This document shows, one piece after another, positions 31,560 to 43,105 of a stretch of DNA of 64,000 nucleotides (the first letter of the stretch is position 1; each line of letters begins with the position of its first letter). Both the position numbers and the translations under genes were made by a program. The notes under the pieces were generated by a model. That model did no database searches, was not told the DNA's origin, and saw only the letters and a list, made by a program, of their open reading frames with translations. This DNA comes from Nilaparvata lugens (Eukaryota > Arthropoda > Insecta > Hemiptera > Delphacidae), in the NCBI RefSeq assembly GCF_014356525.2, contig NC_052511.1, positions 36,271,376-36,335,375 of the forward strand, written 5' to 3'.

Positions 31560-33170
31560 TCAATAGGAAAAATAAATAAGGAAGAGGAAGAAGAAGAAGA
31601 AGAAGAAGAACAAGAAGAAGAAGAAGAAGAAGAAGAAGAGAAGAAGAAAAAGAGAAAAGTAGAAGAGGAAGAAGATGAAAAAGAAGACTGATGATGAAGG
31701 AGAAAAAGAAGAAGAAAAAAAGAAGGAGAAGAAAAATATGAATTAATAGAACGAGGAAAAGGAGGAGAAGGAAAATGAGTAGGTGATCAGTATGATAAAG
31801 AGGAATATAAATAAGAAAAGAAACAAAAAGAAGGTGAAGAAGAAGAGGAAGGAGAAGTAGGAGAGGACGAAGAAGAAGATTTTTGAAGGAAGGTGATTTT
31901 TGTGCTAGGTGAGATGTTAGCGCAGATAACAGGTGGCCTCTTTCTTGCAACAATGGACTCTGGGAAAATAATGGAGAAACAATATTGTCGATAGAGATCT
32001 AGGTTGGGCGAGCAGATTGGAAAATTCTTTGTCGAGGTCGAGAACACAGCCGACAAATTGATAGATCGGTCGGCCATCAGTTGGTCGGATAGCAGAGAGA
32101 GGAGAAGATGTGGGAAGAAGTAGGAGGAGGTGATTGAGAAAGAGCGGAAGTTAGAGAAGGAGGAGGAGAATAAGAAAAAGGGAAATGATAAGAAGGAGGA
32201 GAAGGAGAATGAGAAAAAGAAAAATGATAAGAAGGAGGAAGATTTGGAGGAGGAGAGGAGAAGAAGAAGGTGATGGAGGTGAAGGAGGAGATGGCGATGA
32301 AGAAAGAGATAGAGCAGGAGATTGAGAAGAATATGGAAAAGGAGGAAGTGGAGGGGGAGAAGATGAAGAAGAGGTGAACGGGTGATAAATGAATATGAAG
32401 AGCAGAAGATGGAGAACAAGATGCAGAAAGAGAAGAGAGGAAGAAGAAGAATAAAGAGACGGAGAAGGATGACGACATAAAGAAAGATAAGTTAGAGAAG
32501 AAGAGGGAGAACAAAGGTAAGAGGAGTAGGATAAAAAGAAGAAAGGAGAGGAAGAGAGAGAAAAACAAAAAGTGACAAAGGAGAAAAAGACAATAAGAGA
32601 TAGAAGTATCGAAGGAGGTGAAGGGAGAGGAGATGGAGGAGAAACAGAAAAATAGAAGGAGAAAAATAAGTAAAAGAGGGAGAAGCAGAGAGGAAGAATG
32701 TAATGAAGGTTGATAAAAATAAGAGAAAGAAAGGAAAGGGAGAAGAAGAACCAAGAGTAGAAGAAGAGAAGAAAAAGAAGGAAAAAACAAGGAGTAGAAG
32801 AAGAGGAAGAAGAGTGAGTGGGTGGAAATAAATACAGAGGGAATTGAAGATGAAGAAAAAGGATATAGATAAAACAAAATGATGGAGAAGAAAAATATGA
32901 AGGGGAAGAAGAAGAAGGTTGAAGATGTGAAGACAATCGGAAGGGGAAGAAGAAAAAAGAGTGGGAAAGTAGAACAGGAATAAGATGGGAGAGGATAAGA
33001 AGGAAGTGAAGACAATGGAAAGGAAGGGAAGGAGAAGAAAAAAATAAGAGTACAAAAGAAAGTATAAAAAGTAGTATCGACCACAAAGAAAACTGAGAAA
33101 GAAGAGAGATAAGAGAAGGATAAAGAATGAGATGAGAAAGAAGAAAAGGATGAAGGAAGTTGAGGTAAAG
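31560..33170. repeat. 1.6-kb polypurine region (GAA/GGA)n
   Basis: Purine-rich on the plus strand throughout except 31895-32085, which is ordinary sequence. It contains a local duplication near 32155-32240 (GAAGGAGGAGAA-GAATGAGAAAAAG). Frames up to 335 residues on the minus strand are Ser/Phe/Leu low complexity with no domain. Confidence 0.93.
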
Positions 33171-33424
33171 GTCAGTCAGTGATTGAACTGCTATTAAGGC
33201 TCTGAAAAACTCCTAGTGGTCTGGGAAAAGCTATAGCAGAGTGAGGAAGCCAAATGCCAGCTCGAATAACAGTTTGATTATCGTGAGGGGAGAATTTTCT
33301 TACTTCTTTCCCTGAGAATGTTGATGATTTTTCTGATGACAACATAGGATGAAGTTCCCAAAATTTGAATGTAATGTTTCGATTTCTTCAATTCAAAGTG
33401 TATAAATAAATAAGACAGTGGAAG

Positions 33425-33699
33425 CATAGAAAAACAATGGTATAAGTAGATATCCCATGCTATAGGGCGTTTATGTCGCAACTTCTACTTTTATCTCAAG
33501 CCGATAGTTCATATAATTCTTCCCCGTGAAGCTGTGTGACACTGGTAGTCTCTCATATTGTGCCGTTCATGCACTCTCACCCCAACAGAACAGTAAAATT
33601 CGACAATAATCAACAGTAATCGGCTTGAGAAAACAGTAAAAGTTGCGACATGAACCCCGTTTACCATGGGATATCTACTTACGCTATTGTTTCTCTATG
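33425..33699. mobile_element. Fold-back MITE, 275 bp, 7-bp target duplication
   Basis: Inverted repeats of ~85 bp start CATAGAAAAACAATGG at the left and end CTATTGTTTCTCTATG at the right. GTGGAAG flanks both sides (33418-33424 and 33700-33706); if the first base is counted as flank the duplication could be read as 8 bp. Arms share AAGTAGATATCCCATG, ATGTCGCAACTT and CTCAAGCCGAT with ~85% identity. No coding sequence. Confidence 0.85.
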
Positions 33700-33706
33700 G
33701 TGGAAG

Positions 33707-34105
33707 CTTGTAGAAAGAGCTGCAATAGATAGACTGTGGTTAGAAAGAAGGCATTCTCGGAGTGAATGAAGGCATACAGGGCGGAGAAAAAAACTGAGAG
33801 TACCCAGAAATGTGGTTCATAGCCACTTCCACTATGGGAACAAGACGCAAATAATAATGATAATATAAATAAATAATGATGATAATATAAATAAATAAGT
33901 CAATATGAGTCATAGTTTTGCACTTAATCCTTCGCATTATTAACTTCTTACTTTTGAAAATGTTTGCTCATTTCTGTTCATTTTGTACTTTTTCTAAACA
34001 CCATCTTCCGCAATCATTCAAACTGAATCTATTTTTAGTTTCACACAATATTTTCGAAGACGTAATACTTGTTATTGTATTTCGTGAGTCAATAGCATTT
34101 GTTCA
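33707..34105. other. No recognised feature
   Basis: AT-rich; ATAATGATAATATAAATAAA occurs twice in tandem at 33853-33898. Confidence 0.5.
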
Positions 34106-34411
34106 ATAGTTATTTGTATATCTAGAGTAAAAAGTACTGATTTTTCTCCCTGAGGGAAAAGTTTGAAGCCCGAGGCAACAATTTTCCTGAGGGAGAAAAA
34201 ACATTTTTCACTCGTGATATATACAACATTTTTCCTCCACCTACATTTTTATAAAAACTGCTAATAAAATAATTTTTAAAAACGTATGTGACCAAACAAT
34301 GTGTTACAACATAATCTAAAAAGTAAACAGAAACAGCTGGCTTGTAATCACAGTTCTCCTCCGATAGCACTATCTGTCGGCTAAAGTTGTAACAACAATG
34401 ACAGCCAAAAC
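34106..34411 (+). repeat. Unit A outside the palindrome
   Basis: Runs from TATATCTAGAGTAAAAAGTA through the hairpin module at 34146-34195 to GACAGCCAAAACTA. Same orientation as the unit at 35765-36100 inside the left arm, ~90% identical by eye, with a 12-base loss in the hairpin core. Confidence 0.8.
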
Positions 34412-35214
34412 TACGCATGAAATTCACTTTAATTTGTCAGCAATGAATGGATGGAAAGCGTTAATTTTGAGTATAAAAAACACTGACAATGTATTGTTCT
34501 CAAAAAGTTTCCCTCTGCTATTACTACTCAAAAAATTCACTCTAATCTGTCAGAATCAGTTATAAGGGAAGTATTGTTGTTATTTATTGGGAATAATGAC
34601 AGTTGAAAGTGGATCTCACTATACAGGTGGAAGACATTTGCCCTGTGGAACGAAACATAGACCTACTTAATCTTTTAAGCTGTATTATTGTGCAATATGC
34701 ACTCCTCGAGTATTGTTTATTTAGAGTTTTCGATGCTCGAAGTACACGTATTGCAATTTTCTAATAGGATTGGACTAGATAAAATTATCTTTTCCTTCAC
34801 CTCCTGTCTAAAGTTCTTACTTTACTCCCTGAAACATAAAACTAAAGTGTCACTTTTCGCTCTCGGTAGTAAAAAGTAGAAAAACTCCCTAGGGAGGAAA
34901 AGTGACTCCATTTAAATAACATGGGGAGCATCTCTATTTTGAAACTTACATTGTAATAGATTAGAAGGTCTAAGCTCAGATGAGGAAGCATAATAGAGGT
35001 GTCTGTCATTGAGTCAACTGAATTCAATACTACAACCAGAAATTTGATTAACTCATGAAATATATGTTTGTATGATAATAATTATTATATTCTTAATATT
35101 GGTAGACAATAAAAATTTATAAAATTTTAAAATATTTATTTTATTCAAAATACCAGCCAACATATATTTTTCATCTACAATTCAAATCTGAAACGAGTGA
35201 TCTGGAGTCAGCCA

Positions 35215-36114
35215 TTTTTGGTAGCCGCGCAGCTGATATAATTGTTACAACTTTTGCCGATAGATAGCGCAATCGGCAGTGCCAATCAGCCGACTAGTTT
35301 TTAGGTTTTAGATTTTAGGTTATGTTGTTAGGAAACATTGTCACCAATACGTAAGTTTTCAAAATGATTTAATTTGCAGTTTCTATGAAAAAATGTAGAT
35401 GGAGGAAAAATGTTGTGTACATCACGAGCGAAAAATACTTTTCTCCCTCAGGAAAATTGTTGCCCTCGGCTTCGCCTCGGGCTTCAAACTTTTTCCCTCA
35501 GGGAGAAAAAGTCATACTTTTCACTCTAGATATACAAATAACTATTTCCTCCACCTACTGTCCAAAGTTCTTACTTTACTCCCTGGAACATAATACTAAA
35601 GTGTCACTTTCAAACTGTGATTACAATCCAGCCAAGCTGTTTAATGTTTATTTTTAGATTATGTTGTAGCACATTGTTTGGTCATGTACATTTTTAAAAA
35701 TTATATTATTTGCAGTTTTATAAAAATGTAGGTGGAGGAAAAATGTTGTGTATATCACGAGTGAAATAGGTAGTTATTTATATATCTAGAGTGAAAAGTG
35801 CTGTTTTCTCTCCCTGAGGGAAAAGTTTGAAGCCCGAGGCGAAGCCGAGGGCAACAATTTTCCTGAGGGAGAAAAAACATTTTTCACTCGTGATATTCAC
35901 AGCATTTTTCCTCCACCTACATTTTTATAAAAGCTGCTAATAAAATAATTTTTAAAACGTATGTGACCGAACAATGTATTACAACATAACCTAAAAAGTA
36001 AACAGAAACAGCTGGCTTGTAATCACAGTTCTCCTCCGACAGCACTATCTGTCGGCTAAAGTTGTAACAACAATGCCAGCCAAAACTACAGCCATGATGA
36101 AGTTCCCGTTTCAA
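35215..36114. repeat. Nested inverted units A'/A within the left arm
   Basis: 35215-35560 and 35600-35765 are A-type sequence in reverse orientation, and 35765-36100 is A in forward orientation. The left arm is therefore itself partly an inverted repeat. Shared words are GGTGGAGGAAAAATG, ATCACGAG(C/T)GAAA and CTAGATATA. The mirror image occupies ~36320-37210. Confidence 0.85.
35443..35505. repeat. GC-rich hairpin module, example copy
   Basis: CTCCCTCAGGAAAATTG and CCCTCGGCTTCGCCTCGGG with CTTTTTCCCTCAGGGAG form an imperfect ~28-bp stem. Copies lie at 34146-34195, 35443-35505, 35810-35871, 36552-36613 and 36919-36981. CTCCCTAGGGAG at 34888-34899 and its mirror are a reduced form. Confidence 0.85.
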
Positions 36115-38016
36115 ATTTGATTAGTTAATAAGTAATATTCGTTGGCTGATATTTGAATAACATGGAATAAAAGAAAAAAATATATACATTTTTTTTAGTA
36201 TAGTGATATGAAGTCTATCATATACTAAAAAAATGTATATATTTTTTCTTTTATTCCATGTTATTCAAAATATCAGCCAACGAATATTACTTATTAACTA
36301 ATCAAATTTGAAACGGGAACTTCATCATGGCTGTAGTTTTGGCTGGCATTGTTGTTACAACTTTAGCCGACAGATAGTGCTGTCGGAGGAGAACTGTGAT
36401 TACAAGCCAGCTGTTTCTGTTTACTTTTTAGGTTATGTTGTAATACATTGTTCGGTCACATACGTTTTAAAAAATTATTTTATTAGCAGCTTTTATAAAA
36501 ATGTAGGTGGAGGAAAAATGCTGTGAATATCACGAGTGAAAAATGTTTTTTCTCCCTCAGGAAAATTGTTGCCCTCGGCTTCGCCTCGGGCTTCAAACTT
36601 TTCCCTCAGGGAGAGAAAACAGCACTTTTCACTCTAGATATATAAATAACTACCTATTTCACTCGTGATATACACAACATTTTTCCTCCACCTACATTTT
36701 TATAAAACTGCAAATAATATAATTTTTAAAAATGTACATGACCAAACAATGTGCTACAACATAATCTAAAAATTAAACATTAAACAGCTTGGCTGGATTG
36801 TAATCACAGTTTGAAAGTGACACTTTAGTATTATGTTCCAGGGAGTAAAGTAAGAACTTTGGACAGTAGGTGGAGGAAATAGTTATTTGTATATCTAGAG
36901 TGAAAAGTATGACTTTTTCTCCCTGAGGGAAAAAGTTTGAAGCCCGAGGCGAAGCCGAGGGCAACAATTTTCCTGAGGGAGAAAAAGTATTTTTCGCTCG
37001 TGATGTACACAACATTTTTCCTCCATCTACATTTTTTCATAGAAACTGCAAATTAAATCATTTTGAAAACTTACGTATTGGTGACAATGTTTCCTAACAA
37101 CATAACCTAAAATCTAAAACCTAAAAACTAGTCGGCTGATTGGCACTGCCGATTGCGCTATCTATCGGCAAAAGTTGTAACAATTATATCAGCTGCGCGG
37201 CTACCAAAAATGGCTGACTCCAGATCACTCGTTTCAGATTTGAATTGTAGATGAAAAATATATGTTGGCTGGTATTTTGAATAAAATAAAATATTTTAAA
37301 AATTTTATAAATTTTTATTGTCTACCAATATTAAGAATATAATAATTATTATCATACAAACATATATTTCATGAGTTAATCAAATTTCTGGTTGTAGTAT
37401 TGAATTCAGTTGACTCAATGACAGACACCTCTATTATGCTTCCTCATCTGAGCTTAGACCTTCTAATCTATTACAATGTAAGTTTCAAAATAGAGATGCT
37501 CCCCATGTTATTTAAATGGAGTCACTTTTCCTCCCTAGGGAGTTTTTCTACTTTTTACTACCGAGAGCGAAAAAGTGACACTTTAGTTTTATGTTTCAGG
37601 GAGTAAAGTAAGAACTTTAGACAGGAGGTGAAGGAAAAGATAATTTTATCTAGTCCAATCCTATTAGAAAATTGCAATACGTGTACTTCGAGCATCGAAA
37701 ACTCTAAATAAACAATACTCGAGGAGTGCATATTGCACAATAATACAGCTTAAAAGATTTAAGTAGGTCTATGTTTCGTTCCACAGGGCAAATGTCTTCC
37801 ACCTGTATAGTGAGATCCACTTTCAACTGTCATTATTCCCAATAAATAACAACAATACTTCCCTTATAACTGATTCTGACAGATTAGAGTGAATTTTTTG
37901 AGTAGTAATAGCAGAGGGAAACTTTTTGAGAACAATACATTGTCAGTGTTTTTTATACTCAAAATTAACGCTTTCCATCCATTCATTGCTGACAAATTAA
38001 AGTGAATTTCATGCGT

Positions 38017-38375
38017 AATAATAGCAGAGTGAAACTTTTAGGAAACAATACATTGTCAGCGTTCCTTATAAATAACATTAAACCTTTTCATTCATACATT
38101 GCTGACAGATATAACTGAATTTCACGGAAATAATAGTAAAAGGAGATTTTTCAGTATTACTTATAAATTGCATCAAGGCTTCCCACTTAACAAATTCTGA
38201 CAGATGAAAGTGAATTTAACGAGTGGTAATAGCAGATGAGGACTCTTTGAAACAGATCCTTGTCAGTATTACTCATGAATATCAAGGCTTTCCATTGAAC
38301 CAATTCTGACAGATAAATGTGAATTTCACATGCAGTAATAGCAGAGGAAGACTCTTTGCAAACAATTCATTGTTG
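38017..38375 (-). repeat. Array of 95-bp palindromic repeats (diverged)
   Basis: Continues rightward from the palindrome arm, which carries two units itself (37806-38016). Repeated boxes TGTCAG(C/T)(G/A)TT-CCTTAT and CTGACAGAT-AA-TGAATTT with TAATAGCAGA between units. Four to five units in all, in the orientation opposite to the array at 11680-12241. Confidence 0.8.
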
Positions 38376-38884
38376 ATCTAAGCCGGCGTGCCGTTTGCAC
38401 GGGAAGAAAATAATATAAATCTTGGTAAGCGCACACTAATTTGGGTTTAGGCACGATGTTCGGCTATCTCTGTTGTTTGCTCAGTGATGGCCGATGCTGG
38501 ATGCATTGATGGGTGGGGGAAGAAGGGGAGAGTAGAGAGAGAGAGAGAGAGAATGAGAGAGCGTGAGAGAATGAGTTTGGGAAAGAATGAAACTCGGATA
38601 AAAGGGATAACTCGTAGAAGGTTATAATATTTGAATGTTGAAGGTTATGAGAGATAAATCAATTGTTTTTTGGAGGAGTCAAAAATTGTATCACCATCAT
38701 GAAAAATGAAGGTAAATGATTTTTCGCCCCACTTGGATGTAATGAGCTGGTTTACGTGCGTCATATGGAGGCCGAAAGTGATTGTTTTCTGGCCAGGCCG
38801 GTAAAATTTTTACGGCCCTAGGGCTGTAAAATAACCTTGAAGTCAGCTGATTCTGATTTGATGTGAATGTGTTTACAAAATAGT
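38376..38884. other. No gene; GA tract and a small palindrome
   Basis: GAGAGA run near 38534-38560. GGCCGGTAAAATTTTTACGGCC-like palindrome at 38798-38819. Confidence 0.45.
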
Positions 38885-39215
38885 TTATGAAACGGAATAA
38901 GTTTATGCTTCTAGAATTGAATAAAGTATTTTGCAATAAGATACTATCATTTTATTTGGATGAATGAAATACAAATGAGATATTATAAACTATTCAAATT
39001 CAATTTTCAGAGTATAATGGAATCTAACCTCAAACCTCCTAGTACTGCGTTTATCACGGAACATAGTGGATAAATGGAATCATTTTATGCTTCTAGAATT
39101 CAATAAAGTATTCTGCAATAATATACTATCATTCTATTTGGATGAATAAAATACAGATAAGATATATATTATTATAAACTATTCAAATAATTCGATTTTC
39201 AGAGTAGGATAGAAC
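38885..39215. repeat. Two-copy tandem duplication, period ~182 bp
   Basis: TTTATGCTTCTAGAATT then TACTATCATT(T/C)TATTTGGA and ATTTTCAGAGTA recur 182 bases later. Roughly 88% identity by eye. Confidence 0.8.
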
Positions 39216-39591
39216 TTCTAACCAAAACTTCCATTGACATTCAGATTGCCAAATTTCAAGTGTGCTAAAACAGCTGATCAAAAACTTTTCATTATTTGTG
39301 TTTATCATTCAATAATTAAAACATCTTATTGTTGAGAACTTCAATGAGAAGATTACCGGTAGTGTGGAAGATTGAAAGAAAAACGTCGAGATTTTAGGGA
39401 AAATGGAATTCGAAGAGGAATGTGATAACTATGATTATTTATTTGGAAGCCGAAGAAGTTTCTTCGAATTTATTGCAGTCAAATAAAGTAATAGTCTTCT
39501 GAAGATGTATTTCAGCTTAGCGTAGCTACGTGAAGTAAACCTTTATGACTCTACAATCGGAAAACATCTGAATACGTTTCTTATTCGAATC
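39216..39591. other. No recognised feature
   Basis: AT-rich unique-looking sequence. Confidence 0.4.
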
Positions 39592-39670
39592 AAATTGAAA
39601 TGAAATGAAATGAAAATATTCTTTATTAGGCGGAGTTAGCACTTTTAAGTCCTCTCTACCACTCAACCTC
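39592..39670 (-). repeat. Retroposon 3'-tail family T2, ATGAA-tailed variant
   Basis: The tail is (ATGAA)3 rather than GATT units, then TTCTTTATTAGGCGGAGTTA and CCTCTCTACCACTCAACC. A subfamily with a different terminal repeat. Confidence 0.6.
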
Positions 39671-42184
39671 AAAATTGTTCCAGATTCAAATTCCCAATAG
39701 TGTCTGCCTCATTCTTCCTCGTAGAAAATAGCTCTCTAAGGTACTGTTCACTGAGTTAATAATATCTAAGTAACTAATAAAATAACTCAAATATTATTGG
39801 AACTCATCTTATAAGTTTCAAGTTATAAGAACTCATCTGACATTTTCCAACCTCTATTATTCTATTTGAGCTTGATGGGTCTGTTATGAACTAGGTGCTA
39901 CGGACTAGGTCATGTTTATAGAATGCAGTTACTCGAACAGCAGCAGGTAATGGTTTCTGTTTCTCAGCAATATTATTCTTTCTGAGAAAAGTATGACAAA
40001 AAATATTGTACGTAACTTGTACGGTAACATATTTACTGCATCCGTATGATAATTCTCAGAAACGATCATACTTATGCGGTAAACTACCGTTACCGGACTT
40101 GTGACGTAAAGTACTATAAACCAAGACTGACCTGAAACGCCGACTTCACCTGAGTGGAAAGGGCTGAGAAGAAGGAGATTTAAACTAAGATTCACTTTTC
40201 GAAGTCAGCTTCTGGTGGAAATTGATCTGCTATCCTTGTCTGTCATTGGACAAAGCAGATAACTCCATCCTCTCCCAACCCCACACCGTTGTCGAATTGC
40301 CAGGAATGTTCCAGAATGTTTTCAGAATCCAAACAATGGATCCCTCTGCATTTGTAGGCCCTACACTGAATAGGTAATTCTATGACAGTGGGCCTAAATA
40401 AAATGTGAATGACTGATGGTAAATAATTTGATTAATTTTGTTTGTTACAGGTATGTACTTCTCCACCGCAGATTGACTTTGAATCATTCTGAACCAAATC
40501 ATTCCTGAATGCAGTCAATGTGAGTTTTGAATATTTATTTTCAAATCAAAATTTTTTATTCACAATACAAACAGTTGAGGGTCCTGTCAAACCCAAAGGT
40601 TTTTCGGCGGGTGCTCAGTTACAGGAAAAAATGAGTTACAAAAGATAAATAAACTCAAACAAAATAAATATTACACTTCAATGATTTTAAGTAAGAAATG
40701 AAAGAAAACTAATACAAAATGCAATAATAAAATGAGAAATATACATCAGATTTTGATACAGAATTAATAAATAATGGTAAAAATGAAAATTTATTAGAAA
40801 GGAATGAAATAATAAGGAAAAGGGAAAAATTGTTTTACACAAGTGATTTATCTCATTAGTGCTGGTTCATTGCAATTGATGAGCCTTGAACGTAACATCC
40901 AACGAAGATGCAATGCACTCTATCTAATTTCCTGATTTCTTTGCAGATTTTGGATTTTCTCATTTTAGTTTGATTTGTATGCAGAAGTAGGAGAATCATT
41001 TGTTTTTGTTAGTTTGGAATTATTTTCATTTATATGAAAGATGATATTTAGTTTTTTTATTTTTTCAAAATTATTGTACTGATTTGTTAAGTTCATCCAT
41101 TTTTGTTTGTAAATTGTCAGTGTTATGAAAAAATTTCAATTTCATCGTAAGCCGGAAGAAGACAGCGGTAGAGTAGCGGAGAAAAAGTGTGAAACGATGA
41201 GAGAAAAAGAAGAGGTTAAAGGAAAATATGATAACGAAGGAGAAAAGAAAGAAGAGGAGAATACAGAAACAGTGGAAGAAGCACAGTACCTACGGGAACT
41301 GGAATACCTCGCATAGAAGAAAGCTGTGGCTTGGTACAAAAACTACCATTGTCAATTTTTTTCAAAAATTAGTCTAATACACTAATACATCACTAATATC
41401 GATTATTTTCAGTTCCAGAAGTGCCAATGTCCTATCTCAAAGCAATAAAATTTATACTACCAATGTCATGATTTAGGAACTGAATTATAAATAACTGTTA
41501 TTCCACTCTCAGAGTGAGAAAACTACCAATGAAGACATATGTTTTTAAATTGTCATTCAGAACTACCAATGTCGACATCTGCACTTCTAGCACTCGCATT
41601 TCCATATCGAAATGCCGTAGTTCGAAAATACGAGGTTAGATTTCAAGCTGATTTGTGAGAAAGTTGATATTTTGACATAGGTAGTTCTAGTACTAAGCCA
41701 CAGAAAGAAGGAAAAGGTTATATGAAGAAGGATATCAGACAGAGAAAGTGGACACAAAAGAAACCTATTCATGAAAATATTGGATACTTGGGAAATGCCG
41801 TATATATTTATCAGGAAGTTGCAGGTAGAGGAAAATATAGGGAGAACATTGGGGTCATAATTAACGACGGTGGATAAAACGCTAGAGAAGGACCCACAGA
41901 TGCGAAAAAGGGACAACAACAGAGAGAAGGTGGGCAGAAATAAATAGCCGCCATTAAGGGGTGTTCCTCCCTAAACACTCCCTAATTAGGGAATTTAGCG
42001 CAGACATCAGATAAGTTCATACTCTTTGCTCCCTAAGGGAGTTCACTGATGCTAAATTACGACTAGTACCTACCCTATAGGGTTGGGGGTTGAAAAAGGG
42101 ATGGCGGGGAAGGTAGAAAGGTAGGGGAAGGGTGCGAGAAAGAAGATCAAAGCATCTGCCTGCCGTCTTTGCTGCTATATATGT
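39671..42184. other. No gene recognised; a few repeat fragments
   Basis: 40228-40275 resembles the MITE-A interior (CTATCCTTGTCTGTCATT). 40555-40640 looks like the reverse end of a retroposon (AATTTTTTATTCACAATACA). 41125-41316 is a Glu/Lys-rich frame of low complexity with no supporting motif. 41340-41580 repeats ACTACCAATGTC several times. 41945-42060 has CTCCCTAA words arranged as a weak inverted repeat. Confidence 0.45.
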
Positions 42185-42275
42185 ATAGAGATTTACTTTC
42201 AACTGTCAGTGTTTCTTTGTGTATAACACCAATGCTTCTCATTCAACTAATGCTGACAGTTTGAAATTATTAACA
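42185..42275 (-). repeat. 95-bp palindromic repeat, dispersed unit
   Basis: TTTACTTTCAACTGTCAG at one end and AATGCTGACAGTTTGAAA at the other, with ATAACACCAATGCTT between. Complete single unit whose two ends are inverted repeats. Confidence 0.8.
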
Positions 42276-42369
42276 GTAGCAATACACGTGTTGCCCCATC
42301 TCTTTGTACAGTGTGAGATGGTTTATACTGTATGTTACCTTTTACGGGAGAATTTTCATGCACTTCAGT

Positions 42370-43020
42370 GAAAGGAGGTGGTGGAGAAGAAGGAAAAGAT
42401 GAAAATGAAGGAGGAAGAAGAGATGATGGGAAAGAAGTAGTGAGGATGATTATCTAGAGGGAAGAAGGAGGAAAGATGATGAGTAAGAAAAGGGATAAAG
42501 TGAAAGGCGAATATAGGGAAAAAAAGGTGGAGGAGAATCGCTCTTCGAGTAGTAGTTGATAAAATCAAAAGTGTGAGAAGGAAAAAGGATTTACAAGAAG
42601 TGGTGAGGTTGAGAATGGATGAGAGGTGAAGGACAATAGATAGTGTAGAAGGTGAGGGAGAGAATTAGGAAGAAAAAGAAAAAGAAGAAGAACAGAAAGA
42701 GGAAAACTAGAAGATTATGACGAGGGAGAACAGAAGAGGGAGTTTGTACAGCTATTACATGAGGAGAAACGTCCAAGCAGGAGATATAAAAGTCAAGAGG
42801 ATTACATGAAAATGAGAAGGAGAAGATCACAGTACATAGAAGGGTAAAGAGTATGTAGAGAGATGTGTGTGTGTGTGTGAGAGAGAGATAGAGGAATGAG
42901 ATAAGAGGAGAGAGTAGCTGAGATGATATTAATAACTGGTGGTGAAGAAGAAAATGAGACAGAAAAGCAGAGGAAAAAGATAATGAAAAGGAGGATATGA
43001 ATAAATAATGGTGAGAGTGA
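42370..43020. repeat. Purine-rich block
   Basis: GGAGAAGAAGG, AGGAAGAAG and GAGAGAGA words; a short GT run at 42864-42878. Confidence 0.8.
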
Positions 43021-43105
43021 AGAGGGTGCAAAATATGGAATGAGAAGGTTTTGTTAGGTTATAACCATAGAAGAATCGAACTAAGAACTGATACAGAACA
43101 CATTT

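Larger units (their letters stand above)
34412..38016. repeat. Giant palindrome, ~1.8-kb arms
   Basis: The left arm (34412 to ~36200) is repeated in inverted order in the right arm (~36225 to 38016), centred at about 36213 on a TGATATGAAGTCTATCA spacer. Anchors: ACGCATGAAATTCACTTTAA at 34412 against 37997-38016; the segment at 34842-35027 against 37400-37606; and 35917-36114 against 36308-36510. Differences I can see are mostly single-base homopolymer length changes (A8 versus A7 near the centre, T4 versus T5 at 34855 versus 37568). Mirror-image open frames arise for this reason and are not genes. Either a very young fold-back or an inverted-read assembly artefact. Confidence 0.95.

Noticed and set aside
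31787..33086. Minus-strand frames up to 335 residues
   Set aside because: Ser/Phe/Leu translations of 1.6 kb of polypurine DNA; three overlapping frames are open at once.
34688..37740. Pairs of identical frames on opposite strands (for example 34842-35027 and 37400-37606)
   Set aside because: Explained by the palindrome; no frame has a recognisable domain or differs in a way that suggests coding constraint.
41125..41316. 63-residue Glu/Lys-rich frame
   Set aside because: Low complexity, no motif, and the opposite strand is open over the same bases.
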